64,000 bases of DNA from Mammaliicoccus fleurettii (GCF_003970575.1 NZ_RXWZ01000031.1:1-64000); one strand, 5' to 3'; shown: positions 37,048 through 46,412, counted from the stretch's first letter. Notes: generated by a model not told the origin, from the letters alone. Translations and numbers: made by a program.

Positions 37048-37959
37048 GTGACAGAAAAATTTATAATGATAATTTTATTAATTGCTTTAGGTTACGTATT
37101 AAAGAAAATGAAATTCTTTAAAGCCTCGGATGGCAATGTGCTAGCAACACTTGTATTAAATGTTACTTTACCTTCATTAGTAATAGTAAATTTAAATGGG
37201 TCTGATTTAGATTTATCTCTAGGTTGGTTGCCTATATTGATGCTCTTATATGGAGTTATCGCAAAGCTTTTAGTTATATGGATGTTCAAGAAAAAGTATA
37301 ATAACCAAATTCGAGGTACAGTTGGCATGATGGCAGCATCTGTAAACATAGGATTATTTGCTTATCCACTTGTAGCTCAAATTTGGCCAGAAAACGGGTT
37401 GCTATACTTTGGTATGTTAGACATTGGTACAGCAATTATTATGTTCGGTGTAACTTACTTTGTAGGAAGTTACTTTAATGATGGTGGAGATCAATTTGAT
37501 TTCAAAAAAATGGTGTTAAATTTATTTAAGACAGTTCCACTCATGACATATATGCTTATGTTTATATTAAATATAATGAGTATTAAAATTCCTGGAAAAG
37601 CGATAGATTTCTTTGAAGTGATTGCAAATGCGAATATGCCGCTTTCTATGATATTACTTGGTTTATTTTTAAACTTTAAAATAGAAAAAGCATACTTGCC
37701 AATCGTTGTTAAGTACTTATTATTCCATTATGGATTTGGATTATTAATGGGCTTACTCGTGCATTTCTTCTTACCAGTTGATGATCCAATGATTAAAACA
37801 ACGTTATTAATTGGTTGGTTATTACCTATTGGTGTTTCAGTATTATCATATGCTATTACATTTAAATATAAGACATTGCCAATTGTAGGAATGGCAACAA
37901 ATTTAAGTATCGTTATTTCCATCGTTATATTGTATGTATATCAATTTTTCTTTGTTTAA
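37048..37959 (+). CDS. AEC family permease (auxin efflux carrier-like)
   Basis: A 303-residue membrane protein with ten predicted helices and the two-part AEC fold; LATLVLNVTLPSLVIVNL near residue 30 and NANMPLSMILLGLFL near 195 are typical. Members export or import organic acids such as malate. The substrate here is unknown. It starts with GTG, with AAAGAAG upstream. It ends at a large hairpin. Confidence 0.85.
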   Translation: MTEKFIMIILLIALGYVLKKMKFFKASDGNVLATLVLNVTLPSLVIVNLNGSDLDLSLGWLPILMLLYGVIAKLLVIWMFKKKYNNQIRGTVGMMAASVNIGLFAYPLVAQIWPENGLLYFGMLDIGTAIIMFGVTYFVGSYFNDGGDQFDFKKMVLNLFKTVPLMTYMLMFILNIMSIKIPGKAIDFFEVIANANMPLSMILLGLFLNFKIEKAYLPIVVKYLLFHYGFGLLMGLLVHFFLPVDDPMIKTTLLIGWLLPIGVSVLSYAITFKYKTLPIVGMATNLSIVISIVILYVYQFFFV

Positions 37960-38000
37960 TATTGAAAACAAATATTTGGTAAATTAAAAAATAGTAAACA

Positions 38001-38118
38001 ACTTGGGATATAAATCCTAACTTAAAAATAAATAAGCATATCACTTAACTGAACTTTTCAGTTTTACAGTGATATGCTTATTTTTTATACAATTTTACGA
38101 TTTTGTATAGTGCATGCT
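38001..38118. repeat. dispersed staphylococcal-type element, copy A
   Basis: Begins TTGGGATATAAATCCTAAC, continues through an AATAAGCATATCACTTAACT hairpin and ends in GCATGCTTGCCTAG. An inverted, roughly 80% similar copy lies at 45256-45377. The middle hairpin (38031-38045 pairing with 38068-38082) is followed by TTTTT and should terminate the AEC transcript. Confidence 0.75.
38031..38086. terminator. AEC gene terminator (bidirectional)
   Basis: AATAAGCATATCACT (38031-38045) pairs exactly with AGTGATATGCTTATT (38068-38082); an inner AACTGAA/TTCAGTT stem extends it. T run on the plus side, A run on the other. Confidence 0.85.
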
Positions 38119-38192
38119 TGCCTAGGGGTATGGTTCGAGCCTGTAGTCTCTCACGCATACTATTCCCTCAGGCGTCAGCACTACAAAATCGT
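38097..38192. repeat. 96-bp hairpin element with nested inverted repeats
   Basis: Outer arms ACGATTTTGTA-TAGTGC and GCAC-TACAAAATCGT, inner arms GCCTAGGG and CCCTCAGGC, and TATGG/CATAC between them. The GCATGCTT...GTCAGCAC layout resembles structured intergenic repeats of Firmicutes. No coding potential. It could be a mobile hairpin element or an RNA. Confidence 0.6.
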
Positions 38193-38308
38193 TGGAAATA
38201 TTTATTTTTATATAGAAAACAGGCGTCTCTAAGAGTTAGTTAAATGATTAACATTAAAATACTAGGACATTTATGTCAAAGGCAATTAATCTTAAGTGTC
38301 TATATTTA

Positions 38309-38540
38309 CACAAGTAGAGAGAAGTGTAAGTATGGATATCTGTATTCACACAAGTAGAGAGAAGTGTAAGTAAGGATGCCTATGTTAACACAAGTCAGTA
38401 GAAGTGTAAGCAAGGGTATCCATTTTCACATAAGTGGAAAGAAGTGTAAGTAAGGATACCTATGTTAACACAAGTCAGTAGAAGTGTAACTAAGGGTATC
38501 TATAGTCACACAAGTCGAAAGAAGTGTAAGCATGCGCATT
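38309..38540. repeat. tandem repeat, 40-bp units (6 copies)
   Basis: CACAAGT(N)GAAGTGTAAG units start at 38309, 38349, 38389, 38429, 38469 and 38509, exactly 40 bp apart. Each has a dyad, TTnACACAAGT against GAAGTGTAA, while alternate linkers read GGATATC or GGATGCC plus TATGTTAA. The array lies between the convergent AEC and gdh genes. Unrelated in sequence to the repeats at 167-617 but with the same period. Confidence 0.88.
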
Positions 38541-38561
38541 ATAATGTTACGTATTAATGAA

Positions 38562-39347
38562 TTAACCTTTACCGCCCATAAATGCAGGGTAGTTAGTCAT
38601 ACCACCATCAACATAAAGTGTTGTACCATGGATGTAGCTTGCTTGTTCTGAAGCAAGAAATGCATTGATGTTAGCTACTTGATCCGCTTCACCAATTTCA
38701 TTTAAAGGAATCATTCCTAATGTTTCTTCTCTAGTTGCTGGGTCAGAGAATTTCTCGCGTGTATGCTCTGTAACAATTGCACCTGGAGAAACATTATTAA
38801 TTCTTATTCCATTTTTACCATATTCCATAGACATTGTTTCCATCATCAATTTTAAACCGCCTTTACTTGCAGCATAATTGACATAGTTTGGCCATGGAAT
38901 AACGTCATGCACACTAGCAGTATTAATGATTTGACCTTTAATATCATGTTCTAAATAATAATTAATAACTTCTCTACTTCCGATGAATGCACCAGTTAAA
39001 TTGATATCAATAACTTTAGACCATTCAGCTAAGCTCATTTCGTGTGATGGGATTGGTTTTTCGAAACCGGCGTTATTAATGAGTACATCAATGCGTCCAA
39101 ATTTTTCATGTGTTTGTTGTATTAAGTTCTTAATATCTTCTTCTACTGAAACGTCTGCTTTAATTGCGATTGCATCAGCACCAGAATCTTTAATTGATTG
39201 AACAACTTTTTCAGCTTCTTCAACATGATCTAGATAACCAATCACGACTTTTGAACCTTCTTTACCGAAACGTTCTGAAGTTGCTTTACCAATACCACTG
39301 TTACCACCAGTAATAATGACAACTTTATCTTTTAAATCTTCATACAT
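38562..39347 (-). CDS. gdh: glucose 1-dehydrogenase (SDR family)
   Basis: A 261-residue classical short-chain dehydrogenase. TGGNSGIGKAT near residue 12 binds NAD(P), NNAG is near 90, and the catalytic Ser...YAASK lies near 145-162. Close to Bacillus/staphylococcal glucose 1-dehydrogenases, which oxidise glucose to gluconolactone. The start is ATG 39347, 8 bases after AGGAG; a GTG three codons earlier overlaps that site. It lies 29 bp downstream of glcU in the same operon, the glcU-gdh arrangement known from S. xylosus and Bacillus. Cofactor choice is not certain. Confidence 0.9.
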   Translation of the reverse strand: MYEDLKDKVVIITGGNSGIGKATSERFGKEGSKVVIGYLDHVEEAEKVVQSIKDSGADAIAIKADVSVEEDIKNLIQQTHEKFGRIDVLINNAGFEKPIPSHEMSLAEWSKVIDINLTGAFIGSREVINYYLEHDIKGQIINTASVHDVIPWPNYVNYAASKGGLKLMMETMSMEYGKNGIRINNVSPGAIVTEHTREKFSDPATREETLGMIPLNEIGEADQVANINAFLASEQASYIHGTTLYVDGGMTNYPAFMGGKG

Positions 39348-39376
39348 ATTAAACACTCCTATATTTTTAATTGAAT

Positions 39377-40234
39377 CTACCCTTTAGCTGCACCAATAAT
39401 GAATGCTGCTATTATAATTAACACTATACCGATCCAGATAAATGTCATTTGACGTTTTGTTTTTTGTTCTCCTAATAAGAATATTCCACCTAAAGTAGAT
39501 ACAATAACTAACATTTGTGAGAATGAGAAACTTGTACCCACACCAACTTTTGGTTGTGAGATGAATAAGAACATATTACCTAATGCCCAAACAATACCTG
39601 GTAATAAATTAAATGCTGTATATTTCACTGTAGGTTTATGTTTGAATGATAAAATAATACCACCAATTACCATACCAATTGATTGAGGGAATAATGCATC
39701 CCAACCTTCAACTCCAAATACTTGACCAATTACAACATAGACAACATAACCAACTGTTGAGATAAGCAAAATTGGAATAGCTTTACCGATTTTTTTAGAA
39801 TTACCACTGTTTCCAGAACCTTTTTTCTGAACAGAAGTAAAGATTACACCGACTATTAATAAGGCTAAGCCTGATAAACCAAGTGCTACTTGAGTTCCTG
39901 TAGACCATTCTCCTAAAAATGCTGCGCTGAATAATGTTGTTCCAAGTAATTGTAAACCTGTGGAAATAGGCATTGTAATTGAAACACCAACTAATTCAAC
40001 ACTTCTAAGTTGAAATCCTTGTCCTAATGCCCAGAAAGCACCAGAAACCATACCGATAATAACTGTAGTAGCAGTAAATTGGACATCACCAAATGCAAAT
40101 AGGCATAATCCAATGATGAACGCCCCGATAGTAGTACCTAATATTTGGTTATAAGGACCTCCACCAACTTTTACGTTGATTAATACTACACTTCCCCAGA
40201 ACAATGCTGGTAACAGAGCTATAAGATATTCCAT
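39377..40234 (-). CDS. glcU: glucose uptake protein GlcU
   Basis: A 285-residue membrane protein of the GRP/drug-metabolite superfamily with ten helices. The N-terminus [20 protein letters not shown] and [13 protein letters not shown] near 225 match GlcU, a non-PTS glucose importer. Together with Gdh it gives a phosphotransferase-independent route for glucose. The start is ATG 40234, with GCGAG upstream; a GTG two codons earlier is possible. It is first in the operon and has a clear promoter. Confidence 0.93.
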   Translation of the reverse strand: MEYLIALLPALFWGSVVLINVKVGGGPYNQILGTTIGAFIIGLCLFAFGDVQFTATTVIIGMVSGAFWALGQGFQLRSVELVGVSITMPISTGLQLLGTTLFSAAFLGEWSTGTQVALGLSGLALLIVGVIFTSVQKKGSGNSGNSKKIGKAIPILLISTVGYVVYVVIGQVFGVEGWDALFPQSIGMVIGGIILSFKHKPTVKYTAFNLLPGIVWALGNMFLFISQPKVGVGTSFSFSQMLVIVSTLGGIFLLGEQKTKRQMTFIWIGIVLIIIAAFIIGAAKG

Positions 40235-40274
40235 ACACACGACTCGCTTTCTCTATTTATTTGTATTTTAAACA

Positions 40275-40314
40275 GTACCCGTGTATTATACGCGCGAAAC
40301 AAATTAGTTGTAAA
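40275..40314 (-). promoter_or_regulatory. glcU promoter (sigma-A, possible overlapping sigma-B)
   Basis: On the minus strand TTTACA (40309-40314) and TATAAT (40285-40290) are 18 bp apart, a good sigma-A promoter. Overlapping it, GTTTCG (40295-40300) and GGGTAC (40275-40280) with a 14-bp gap resemble a sigma-B promoter (GTTTAA-N14-GGGTAT) at 10 of 12 positions. Confidence 0.5.
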
Positions 40315-40345
40315 ACATACAGCTCACTGAATATTAATAAAGGAA

Positions 40346-40379
40346 AGAAGCTGAGATCATTTTTTATGTCTCAGCTTCT
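40346..40379. terminator. hairpin between the 40391 gene and glcU
   Basis: AGAAGCTGAGA (40346-40356) pairs with TCTCAGCTTCT (40369-40379), following the GNAT gene on the minus strand. Confidence 0.65.
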
Positions 40380-40390
40380 TCATATGTCCT

Positions 40391-41257
40391 TTAAAAAGGT
40401 CTTACATATTTAAAATGATGTGTTTCATTAACAATTTTAAAACCAACTTTTTCATAAAGAAGTTGTATTTGTTCATGTTTTTTACTATCTACATATATTC
40501 TTACAGTTTCAACATCATCATGCGTGAAAGCTTTATTTGTCGCAAAATGAATCATTTGAAAGGCAATACCTTGCTTCCTATAATCGTGATGAGATGCCAA
40601 ATTAGGTATTGTTGCTAATTTTTTAGGTATATCAATAGATAAATATATATAACCTTTAACAAGGCCTTCTGCAATATATAAATATAGAGCATGATTTTCA
40701 CCAAGAGAGTTAACAATATCTCTTGAACTAATATCACTATGTTTAAAATTATTAGAGTGCAACTTATCAAATGAATAATAATAGGGTTTGCTATAAGGTG
40801 TCATTTGATGTTGTTTATCTATTGGAAGAGGTGGTTGTTGAATTTCTAATGTGTACTGCGTTTCTACATATCCAGCATGAAGTCTTTTAAGTTTACTATT
40901 GTTAAGAATGTGGTCTTTATGTAGTGATATATGACAATATTTTATATCACGATGATTATTGAGTAACATTTCCCAAATTTCTTTTAACGCATTTAAAGTT
41001 TCTTCTGTTGTATCATTAACAATTGGTCCCCAAACATTGACAGTCTCATCATCAATTTTTTCAAATCCTAAAATTCCAATAATATTATTGTTGTCTTCGA
41101 TATAGTAGAAAGATTGTTCATTAAATTTACTTGTTAAAGCAGACTTAATCTCTTCTATATCTGTAGGTATATACTCAACGTAATAATTATTTTGAAGATT
41201 TTTTTCATATAAGTAAGAGGTGATAGGGTCTATTTGCTTAAGTGGCAATATTTGCAT
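40391..41257 (-). CDS. GNAT family N-acetyltransferase
   Basis: A 288-residue protein with a C-terminal GNAT domain (about 180-285): strand KKLATIPNLASH, the acetyl-CoA loop around YRKQGIAFQM near residue 210, and the closing YEKVGFKIV. The N-terminal half looks like a degenerate second GNAT-like domain (YYIEDNNNIIGILGFE). Substrate unknown. The start is ATG 41257 with AAAGGAG upstream; the upstream in-frame ATG precedes that site. It is divergent from topB. Confidence 0.8.
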   Translation of the reverse strand: MQILPLKQIDPITSYLYEKNLQNNYYVEYIPTDIEEIKSALTSKFNEQSFYYIEDNNNIIGILGFEKIDDETVNVWGPIVNDTTEETLNALKEIWEMLLNNHRDIKYCHISLHKDHILNNSKLKRLHAGYVETQYTLEIQQPPLPIDKQHQMTPYSKPYYYSFDKLHSNNFKHSDISSRDIVNSLGENHALYLYIAEGLVKGYIYLSIDIPKKLATIPNLASHHDYRKQGIAFQMIHFATNKAFTHDDVETVRIYVDSKKHEQIQLLYEKVGFKIVNETHHFKYVRPF

Positions 41258-41399
41258 GACAGTCACTCCTTTATTTTTCAACGATTATTTTATTCTATTA
41301 TACGATTAAACGAAAAATTATAAAAGTTTTTGATAGCTTTAGAACAGTTTTTATTCATGTTATAATGACACGAATGAAAAAAGAATGGGTGAAATGAAT

Positions 41400-43535
41400 A
41401 TGAAAGCATTAGTTCTTGCAGAAAAACCTTCAGTTGGTCGTGACATAGCTAAAGCATTAGGTGTGCACGATCAAAAGAAAGGATATTTTGAGAATAAACA
41501 ATATATCGTAACATGGGCATTAGGGCATCTAGTAACAAATGCAACACCAGAAGAATATGATAAAAAGTTCAAAGAATGGAATTTAAATGTCTTACCTATT
41601 ATTCCAGACTATATGAAACATGTTGTTATTAAGAAGACAAGAAGTCAGTTTAATACAGTTCAACATCTTATGAAACGTGATGATGTAAATTCAATTATTA
41701 TTGCGACAGATGCTGGTAGAGAAGGGGAACTTGTTGCTAGATTAATTATTGAGAAAGCTAAAGTGAAAAAGCCATTGAAACGTTTATGGATTAGTTCAGT
41801 TACTGAAAAAGCGATTAAGGCAGGTTTTCAAAACTTAAAACCTGGGGCAGCTTACAACAATCTTTACCAAGCTGCACTGTGTAGAAGTGAAGCAGATTGG
41901 ATAGTTGGAATAAATGCTACGAGAGCATTAACAACTAAATATGACGCACAATTGTCATGTGGGAGAGTTCAAACACCAACATTGAATCTTGTTCAAATGA
42001 GACAAAATGAAATACAGTCATTTAAGCCGAAAAAATACTATCAAATGAATGTTGATATAGATGGATATAAATTCAAATGGGTAACTCAAAATGGAGATAA
42101 AACATTTGATTCAGAATTAATAGAACAAATAAAACAAAAAGTACAAAATAATACGGGAACAATTGAAAATGTTTATAAGAAAAAGAAAACAAAGTATCCA
42201 CAAAAATTATATGACTTAACAAGTTTGCAACAAACAGCGTATCAACGATATAAAATGAGTGCAAAAGAAACATTAAATACTATGCAGTCTTTATATGAGC
42301 AGCATAAAGTATTAACTTATCCAAGAACTGACTCAAATTATCTAACTGATGATATGGTTTCTTCATTAAAAGAGAGAGTCTCTTCTCTAAGTGCAACATC
42401 ATTAAAGTCTTACGCAGTACCACTACTTAAAAAACAAATAAAAGCTGGAAAACATTTTGTAGATAATAATAAGGTGTCTGATCACCATGCTATTGTACCA
42501 ACTGAGGTAAGACCTAACATGGATCAATTATCACCTAGAGAAGAAAAAATCTACATGATAGTTGCTGAAAGATTTTTAGAAGTATTATTACCACCATATC
42601 AATATGAAGAAACTACAGTAGAATTAACTTGTGAAGGTGAGAAGTTTAAACTTGTTCAAGAAGTAGCAATTGAATTAGGCTATAAAGCAATTCACCAAGA
42701 AAAAGCAATTGTTAAGGAATTACCATTTGATGAACAACAACGAGTTAAAATTCAGAACTTGAACATTACAAGCAAGGACACAGAGCCACCAGCATACTTT
42801 AATGAAGGAACGTTACTTAAAGCTATGGAATCACCACAACTTTTCTTCAAACTTAAAGATAAAAAGATGGCTCAAACTTTAAATGAAACAGGTGGTATTG
42901 GAACTGTAGCAACAAGAGCAGATATTATAGAAAAGTTATATAGCTCTAATGTTATAGAAGCAATTCAAGGAAAAATTAAAATTACGCCTAAAGGTAAACA
43001 ATTATTAAACTTAGCTCCAGAACAACTGACTTCACCTGAACTTACTGCAAATTGGGAAATGAAATTAAACCAAATTGAAAAGGGTAAGTATTCAAAAGAA
43101 ACTTTCATGAAAGAAATGCGAGGGTTTACTCGAGAAATTATTGGAGATATTAAAAATAGTGATGATAAATTTAAACATGATAATATTACGACAACAGAGT
43201 GTCCAACTTGTGGAAAATTCATGCTTAAAGTAAAAACTAAAAATGGTCAAATGCTCGTATGTCAAGATCCAACTTGTAAAACTAAAAAGAATCAACAACG
43301 ACAAACAAACGCAAGATGTCCAAATTGTAAAAAGAAATTAACTTTATATGGTACAGGAAAGAAAGCAACTTATCGTTGTGTATGTGGTCATACAGAAACA
43401 CAAGAACACATGGATGAAAGACTGAAAAATAAAAAGACTGGCAAAATAGGCAAGAGAGAAATGAAACAATACATGAAGAATGAAGAAGTAGAAAACAATC
43501 CGTTTAAAGATGCATTAAAGGATTTGAAATTCTAA
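41400..43535 (+). CDS. topB: DNA topoisomerase III
   Basis: A 711-residue type IA topoisomerase. The Toprim domain is at residues 1-140 with AEKPS at 7-11 and DAGREGE at 104-110. The catalytic tyrosine is Tyr307 in [10 protein letters not shown]. Two C-terminal zinc-ribbon-like motifs (CPTCGKF...C...C and CPNCKKK...CVCGH) are complete. It decatenates and relaxes negatively supercoiled DNA. The start is ATG 41400, preceded by GGGTGA; an ATG at 41385 overlaps that site. A TATAAT at 41361-41366 supplies a -10. Matches S. aureus TopB end to end. Confidence 0.95.
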   Translation: MKALVLAEKPSVGRDIAKALGVHDQKKGYFENKQYIVTWALGHLVTNATPEEYDKKFKEWNLNVLPIIPDYMKHVVIKKTRSQFNTVQHLMKRDDVNSIIIATDAGREGELVARLIIEKAKVKKPLKRLWISSVTEKAIKAGFQNLKPGAAYNNLYQAALCRSEADWIVGINATRALTTKYDAQLSCGRVQTPTLNLVQMRQNEIQSFKPKKYYQMNVDIDGYKFKWVTQNGDKTFDSELIEQIKQKVQNNTGTIENVYKKKKTKYPQKLYDLTSLQQTAYQRYKMSAKETLNTMQSLYEQHKVLTYPRTDSNYLTDDMVSSLKERVSSLSATSLKSYAVPLLKKQIKAGKHFVDNNKVSDHHAIVPTEVRPNMDQLSPREEKIYMIVAERFLEVLLPPYQYEETTVELTCEGEKFKLVQEVAIELGYKAIHQEKAIVKELPFDEQQRVKIQNLNITSKDTEPPAYFNEGTLLKAMESPQLFFKLKDKKMAQTLNETGGIGTVATRADIIEKLYSSNVIEAIQGKIKITPKGKQLLNLAPEQLTSPELTANWEMKLNQIEKGKYSKETFMKEMRGFTREIIGDIKNSDDKFKHDNITTTECPTCGKFMLKVKTKNGQMLVCQDPTCKTKKNQQRQTNARCPNCKKKLTLYGTGKKATYRCVCGHTETQEHMDERLKNKKTGKIGKREMKQYMKNEEVENNPFKDALKDLKF

Positions 43536-43542
43536 TATAGTT

Positions 43543-43577
43543 CACCCGTACTTTTAAACATAAGTACGGGTGTTTTT
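43543..43577 (+). terminator. topB terminator
   Basis: CACCCGTACTT (43543-43553) pairs with AAGTACGGGTG (43562-43572), followed by TTTTT. Confidence 0.88.
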
Positions 43578-43621
43578 CATATTATGAAATTAGAGCACAA
43601 AAGCTTTGTAGGGTACATAAC

Positions 43622-43694
43622 ACGAACATAGATAATTTAATTTTAATAAATGTTCGTAAAAAGTATTGATTTTTAATGTACTGAGTAATACAAT
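43622..43694 (+). promoter_or_regulatory. PurR operator and promoter of pbuG
   Basis: ACGAACAT (43622-43629) and ATGTTCGT (43650-43657) form an inverted pair resembling the PurBox (CCGAACAT-type half-sites) of Gram-positive PurR. Just downstream are TTGATT (43666-43671) and TACAAT (43689-43694), 17-bp spacer. This supports purine repression; I see no guanine riboswitch in the leader. Confidence 0.65.
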
Positions 43695-43727
43695 GTACAG
43701 TGTTGAAATTAAAAAAGGAGTCTTACT

Positions 43728-45062
43728 ATGAAACGTTACTTTAAGTTTGATGAATTGGGAACTAATTATAAAAGAGAAATATTAGGTGGTTTAACAACTT
43801 TCCTTTCAATGGCATACATATTAGCCATAAATCCATCAATGCTGAGTTTAGCAAGTGTTGAGAACATACCTGATTCAATGAGAATGGATCAAGGTGCTGT
43901 ATTTGTTGCTACTGCTTTAGCTGCTTTAGTAGGTTGTTTGTTTATGGGTATTATCGCTAAATACCCGATTGCATTGGCACCAGGTATGGGATTGAATGCA
44001 TTTTTTGCATTTACAGTAGTATTAACTATGGGAATACCTTGGCAAACTGGATTAACAGGAGTACTATTCTCTGGACTTATATTTGCAGTATTAACGATGA
44101 GTGGTTTGCGAGAAGTGATTATAAATGCAATCCCATTTGAATTAAAGATGGCTGTATCAGCAGGGATAGGTTTATTTATTACTTTTGTAGGATTACAAGG
44201 AGCAGGTATTGTACAAAAAGAAGATTCTACATTAGTTACTCTAGGTTCAATACATAACCCAGAAGTATTACTCGCAGTATTTGGTATTATTATCACTGTT
44301 ATTTTGATGGCTAAAAAATTACCAGGTGCAATATTTGTAGGTATGGTATTAACTGCTGTAGCAGGTTTAATGACAGGATTAATCGCTATGCCAGATAGTA
44401 TTATTGGAAAAGTACCAAGTGTAGCACCAACATTCGGAGCATCTTTTGAAGCATTTGGAGATTTATCTACTATATTTAATGTACAATTCTTAATTGTTGT
44501 ATTAACTTTCTTGTTTATAGATTTCTTTGATACTGCAGGTACATTAGTTGCAGTAGCAAATCAAGCAGGTTTAATGAAAGATAATAAATTACCAAGAGCA
44601 GGGAAGGCTTTATTCGCAGATTCATTAGCAACAATTGTAGGTGCAATTTTCGGGACGTCTACAACAACAAGCTATATTGAATCAAGTGCAGGTGTAGCAG
44701 TAGGGGCAAGAACTGGATTTGCAAGTGTTGTAACAGGTGCTTGTTTCTTAGCAGCATTATTGTTCTCTCCATTAATGGCAGTTGTTACCAGTGCAGTAAC
44801 AGCGCCAGCACTAGTGATCGTCGGTGTGTTGATGGTAAGTAACTTAGGTAAGATTGATTGGCAAAAATTTGAGATCGCAGTACCTGCTTTCTTAACAATG
44901 ATTATGATGCCTTTAACATATTCAATTGCGACAGGTATTGCTTGCGGATTTATTTTCTATCCTATTACAATGATAGTAGCAAAAAGACATAAAGAGATTC
45001 ATCCTATAATGTATGGTTTATTCTTTGTATTCGTCGCATATTTCGTATTTGTTCATGGTTAA
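43728..45062 (+). CDS. pbuG: NCS2 family hypoxanthine/guanine permease
   Basis: A 444-residue purine permease with about 12-14 helices, of the AzgA/PbuG branch. ALAPGMGLNAFFAFT near residue 83, DFFDTAGTLVAVANQAG near 268 and GTSTTTSYIESSAGVAVGARTG near 310 are the family's substrate-site signatures. It imports hypoxanthine and guanine with protons. AAAGGAG precedes the ATG. A PurR-type operator lies upstream. An S. aureus homologue sits at the same place beside the S10 operon, as I recall. Confidence 0.92.
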   Translation: MKRYFKFDELGTNYKREILGGLTTFLSMAYILAINPSMLSLASVENIPDSMRMDQGAVFVATALAALVGCLFMGIIAKYPIALAPGMGLNAFFAFTVVLTMGIPWQTGLTGVLFSGLIFAVLTMSGLREVIINAIPFELKMAVSAGIGLFITFVGLQGAGIVQKEDSTLVTLGSIHNPEVLLAVFGIIITVILMAKKLPGAIFVGMVLTAVAGLMTGLIAMPDSIIGKVPSVAPTFGASFEAFGDLSTIFNVQFLIVVLTFLFIDFFDTAGTLVAVANQAGLMKDNKLPRAGKALFADSLATIVGAIFGTSTTTSYIESSAGVAVGARTGFASVVTGACFLAALLFSPLMAVVTSAVTAPALVIVGVLMVSNLGKIDWQKFEIAVPAFLTMIMMPLTYSIATGIACGFIFYPITMIVAKRHKEIHPIMYGLFFVFVAYFVFVHG

Positions 45063-45077
45063 AATATAAAAATCATT

Positions 45078-45141
45078 TTGGTAGCTCTTAGAACTACCAA
45101 CAGAGTGTCGGCAAAGTCTTAGAACTTTGTTGGCATTTTTT
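45078..45141 (+). terminator. pbuG terminator, two successive hairpins
   Basis: TTGGTAG (45078-45084) pairs with CTACCAA (45094-45100); then a second stem, GGCAAAGT against ACTTTGTTGGC within 45106-45135, is followed by TTTTTT. Both loops contain CTTAGA(AC). The second is a standard terminator. Confidence 0.75.
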
Positions 45142-45146
45142 AATAC

Positions 45147-45269
45147 GCATGCTTTCCGCGGGCATACAAGAGGCACGTTATCAGCAGATTTAGGCAAAAC
45201 TGCTGATAAGAGTAGTGTTAAAAGCAGATCTAGGCAAAACTGCTGATAAGGGTAACTAGGCAAGCATGC
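45147..45269. repeat. inverted-arm element with two 40-bp repeats
   Basis: Outer arms GCATGCTTTCC (45147-45157) and GGCAAGCATGC (45259-45269). Inside, GCAGAT(T/C)TAGGCAAAACTG units start at 45184 and 45224, again 40 bp apart, each forming a CAGCAG/CTGCTG-type hairpin (TTATCAGCAG 45178-45187 pairs with CTGCTGATAA 45200-45209). No gene is visible in this gap. Confidence 0.6.
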
Positions 45270-45377
45270 ACGAACAAAATCGGAAGATATTAAAAAATAA
45301 GCACATCACTGTAAACTTTAAAAAATCAGTTAAGTAATATGCTTATTTATTTTGAGTTAGAATTTATGTCCAGCCTC
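45256..45377. repeat. dispersed staphylococcal-type element, copy B (inverted)
   Basis: On the minus strand it reads GAGGCTGGACATAAATTC, then AATAAGCATATTACTTAACT, and ends GCATGCTTGCCTAG, matching copy A at 38001-38118 in order and spacing. Its hairpin (45296-45347) sits at the 3' end of the gene at 45388 and can terminate it. Confidence 0.72.
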
Positions 45378-45387
45378 GTTTTATATA

Positions 45388-45756
45388 TTAACTTTTATAT
45401 GTTGTCTTGTAATATTTAGATGGTATATAAACAGGTGCAATTATAATAGTGAATAAGAATATAATCATTAAGACGACCATTACAATATGTAATAACCATC
45501 CAATAATTGGGATAACTGCAACGAAACTAGCTATTAACCCTATTAATGGTATAACAAATATAACCTTCACAGAGTTTTGATTATCTATTAATAAAATAAG
45601 AGTAGCAATAAAATAAAGCGTACCGTTAAGTACTAGGGCGTTGTAACCAGTTGATAGTATAATTCCACCGCCGAGAAATGGTATTGCTAATATTAATTCA
45701 GATATCACTAATATAATAGAAAGAACAAGTAACACAGACTTAATTCCTCTTTTCAT
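45388..45756 (-). CDS. small membrane protein of unknown function
   Basis: A 122-residue protein with four hydrophobic helices (about 7-27, 43-60, 63-82 and 86-108) and a basic C-terminal tail. I recognise no named family with confidence; it resembles short DUF4064-like staphylococcal membrane proteins. AGGTGGTG lies upstream of the ATG. It is divergent from the S10 operon and convergent with pbuG. Confidence 0.7.
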   Translation of the reverse strand: MKRGIKSVLLVLSIILVISELILAIPFLGGGIILSTGYNALVLNGTLYFIATLILLIDNQNSVKVIFVIPLIGLIASFVAVIPIIGWLLHIVMVVLMIIFLFTIIIAPVYIPSKYYKTTYKS

Positions 45757-45832
45757 GACTTCACCACCTATTGAAAATTGCTTGTTATATTATAACATTT
45801 AGATTACAAATTATCTAATTAAATTTTATCTA

Positions 45833-45861
45833 TTGAAATAGGTGGTAATATCCGTTATAAT
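45833..45861 (+). promoter_or_regulatory. S10 operon promoter
   Basis: TTGAAA (45833-45838) and TATAAT (45856-45861), exact 17-bp spacer. Start near 45868, leaving a leader of about 200 nt before rpsJ. Confidence 0.75.
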
Positions 45862-45867
45862 ACTTGG

Positions 45868-46381
<514 letters not shown>

Positions 46382-46412
46382 TTCATTAAAATAACAGGAG
46401 GTGCGACTTTCG

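Noticed and set aside
38131-38140. tRNA T-arm-like GGTTCGAGCC
   Set aside because: No acceptor stem, D-arm, anticodon arm or CCA fits around it; it is part of the loop of the nested hairpin element.
43573-43727. Guanine riboswitch before pbuG
   Set aside because: The 150-bp region has no purine aptamer-like three-way junction; the PurBox explains control better.
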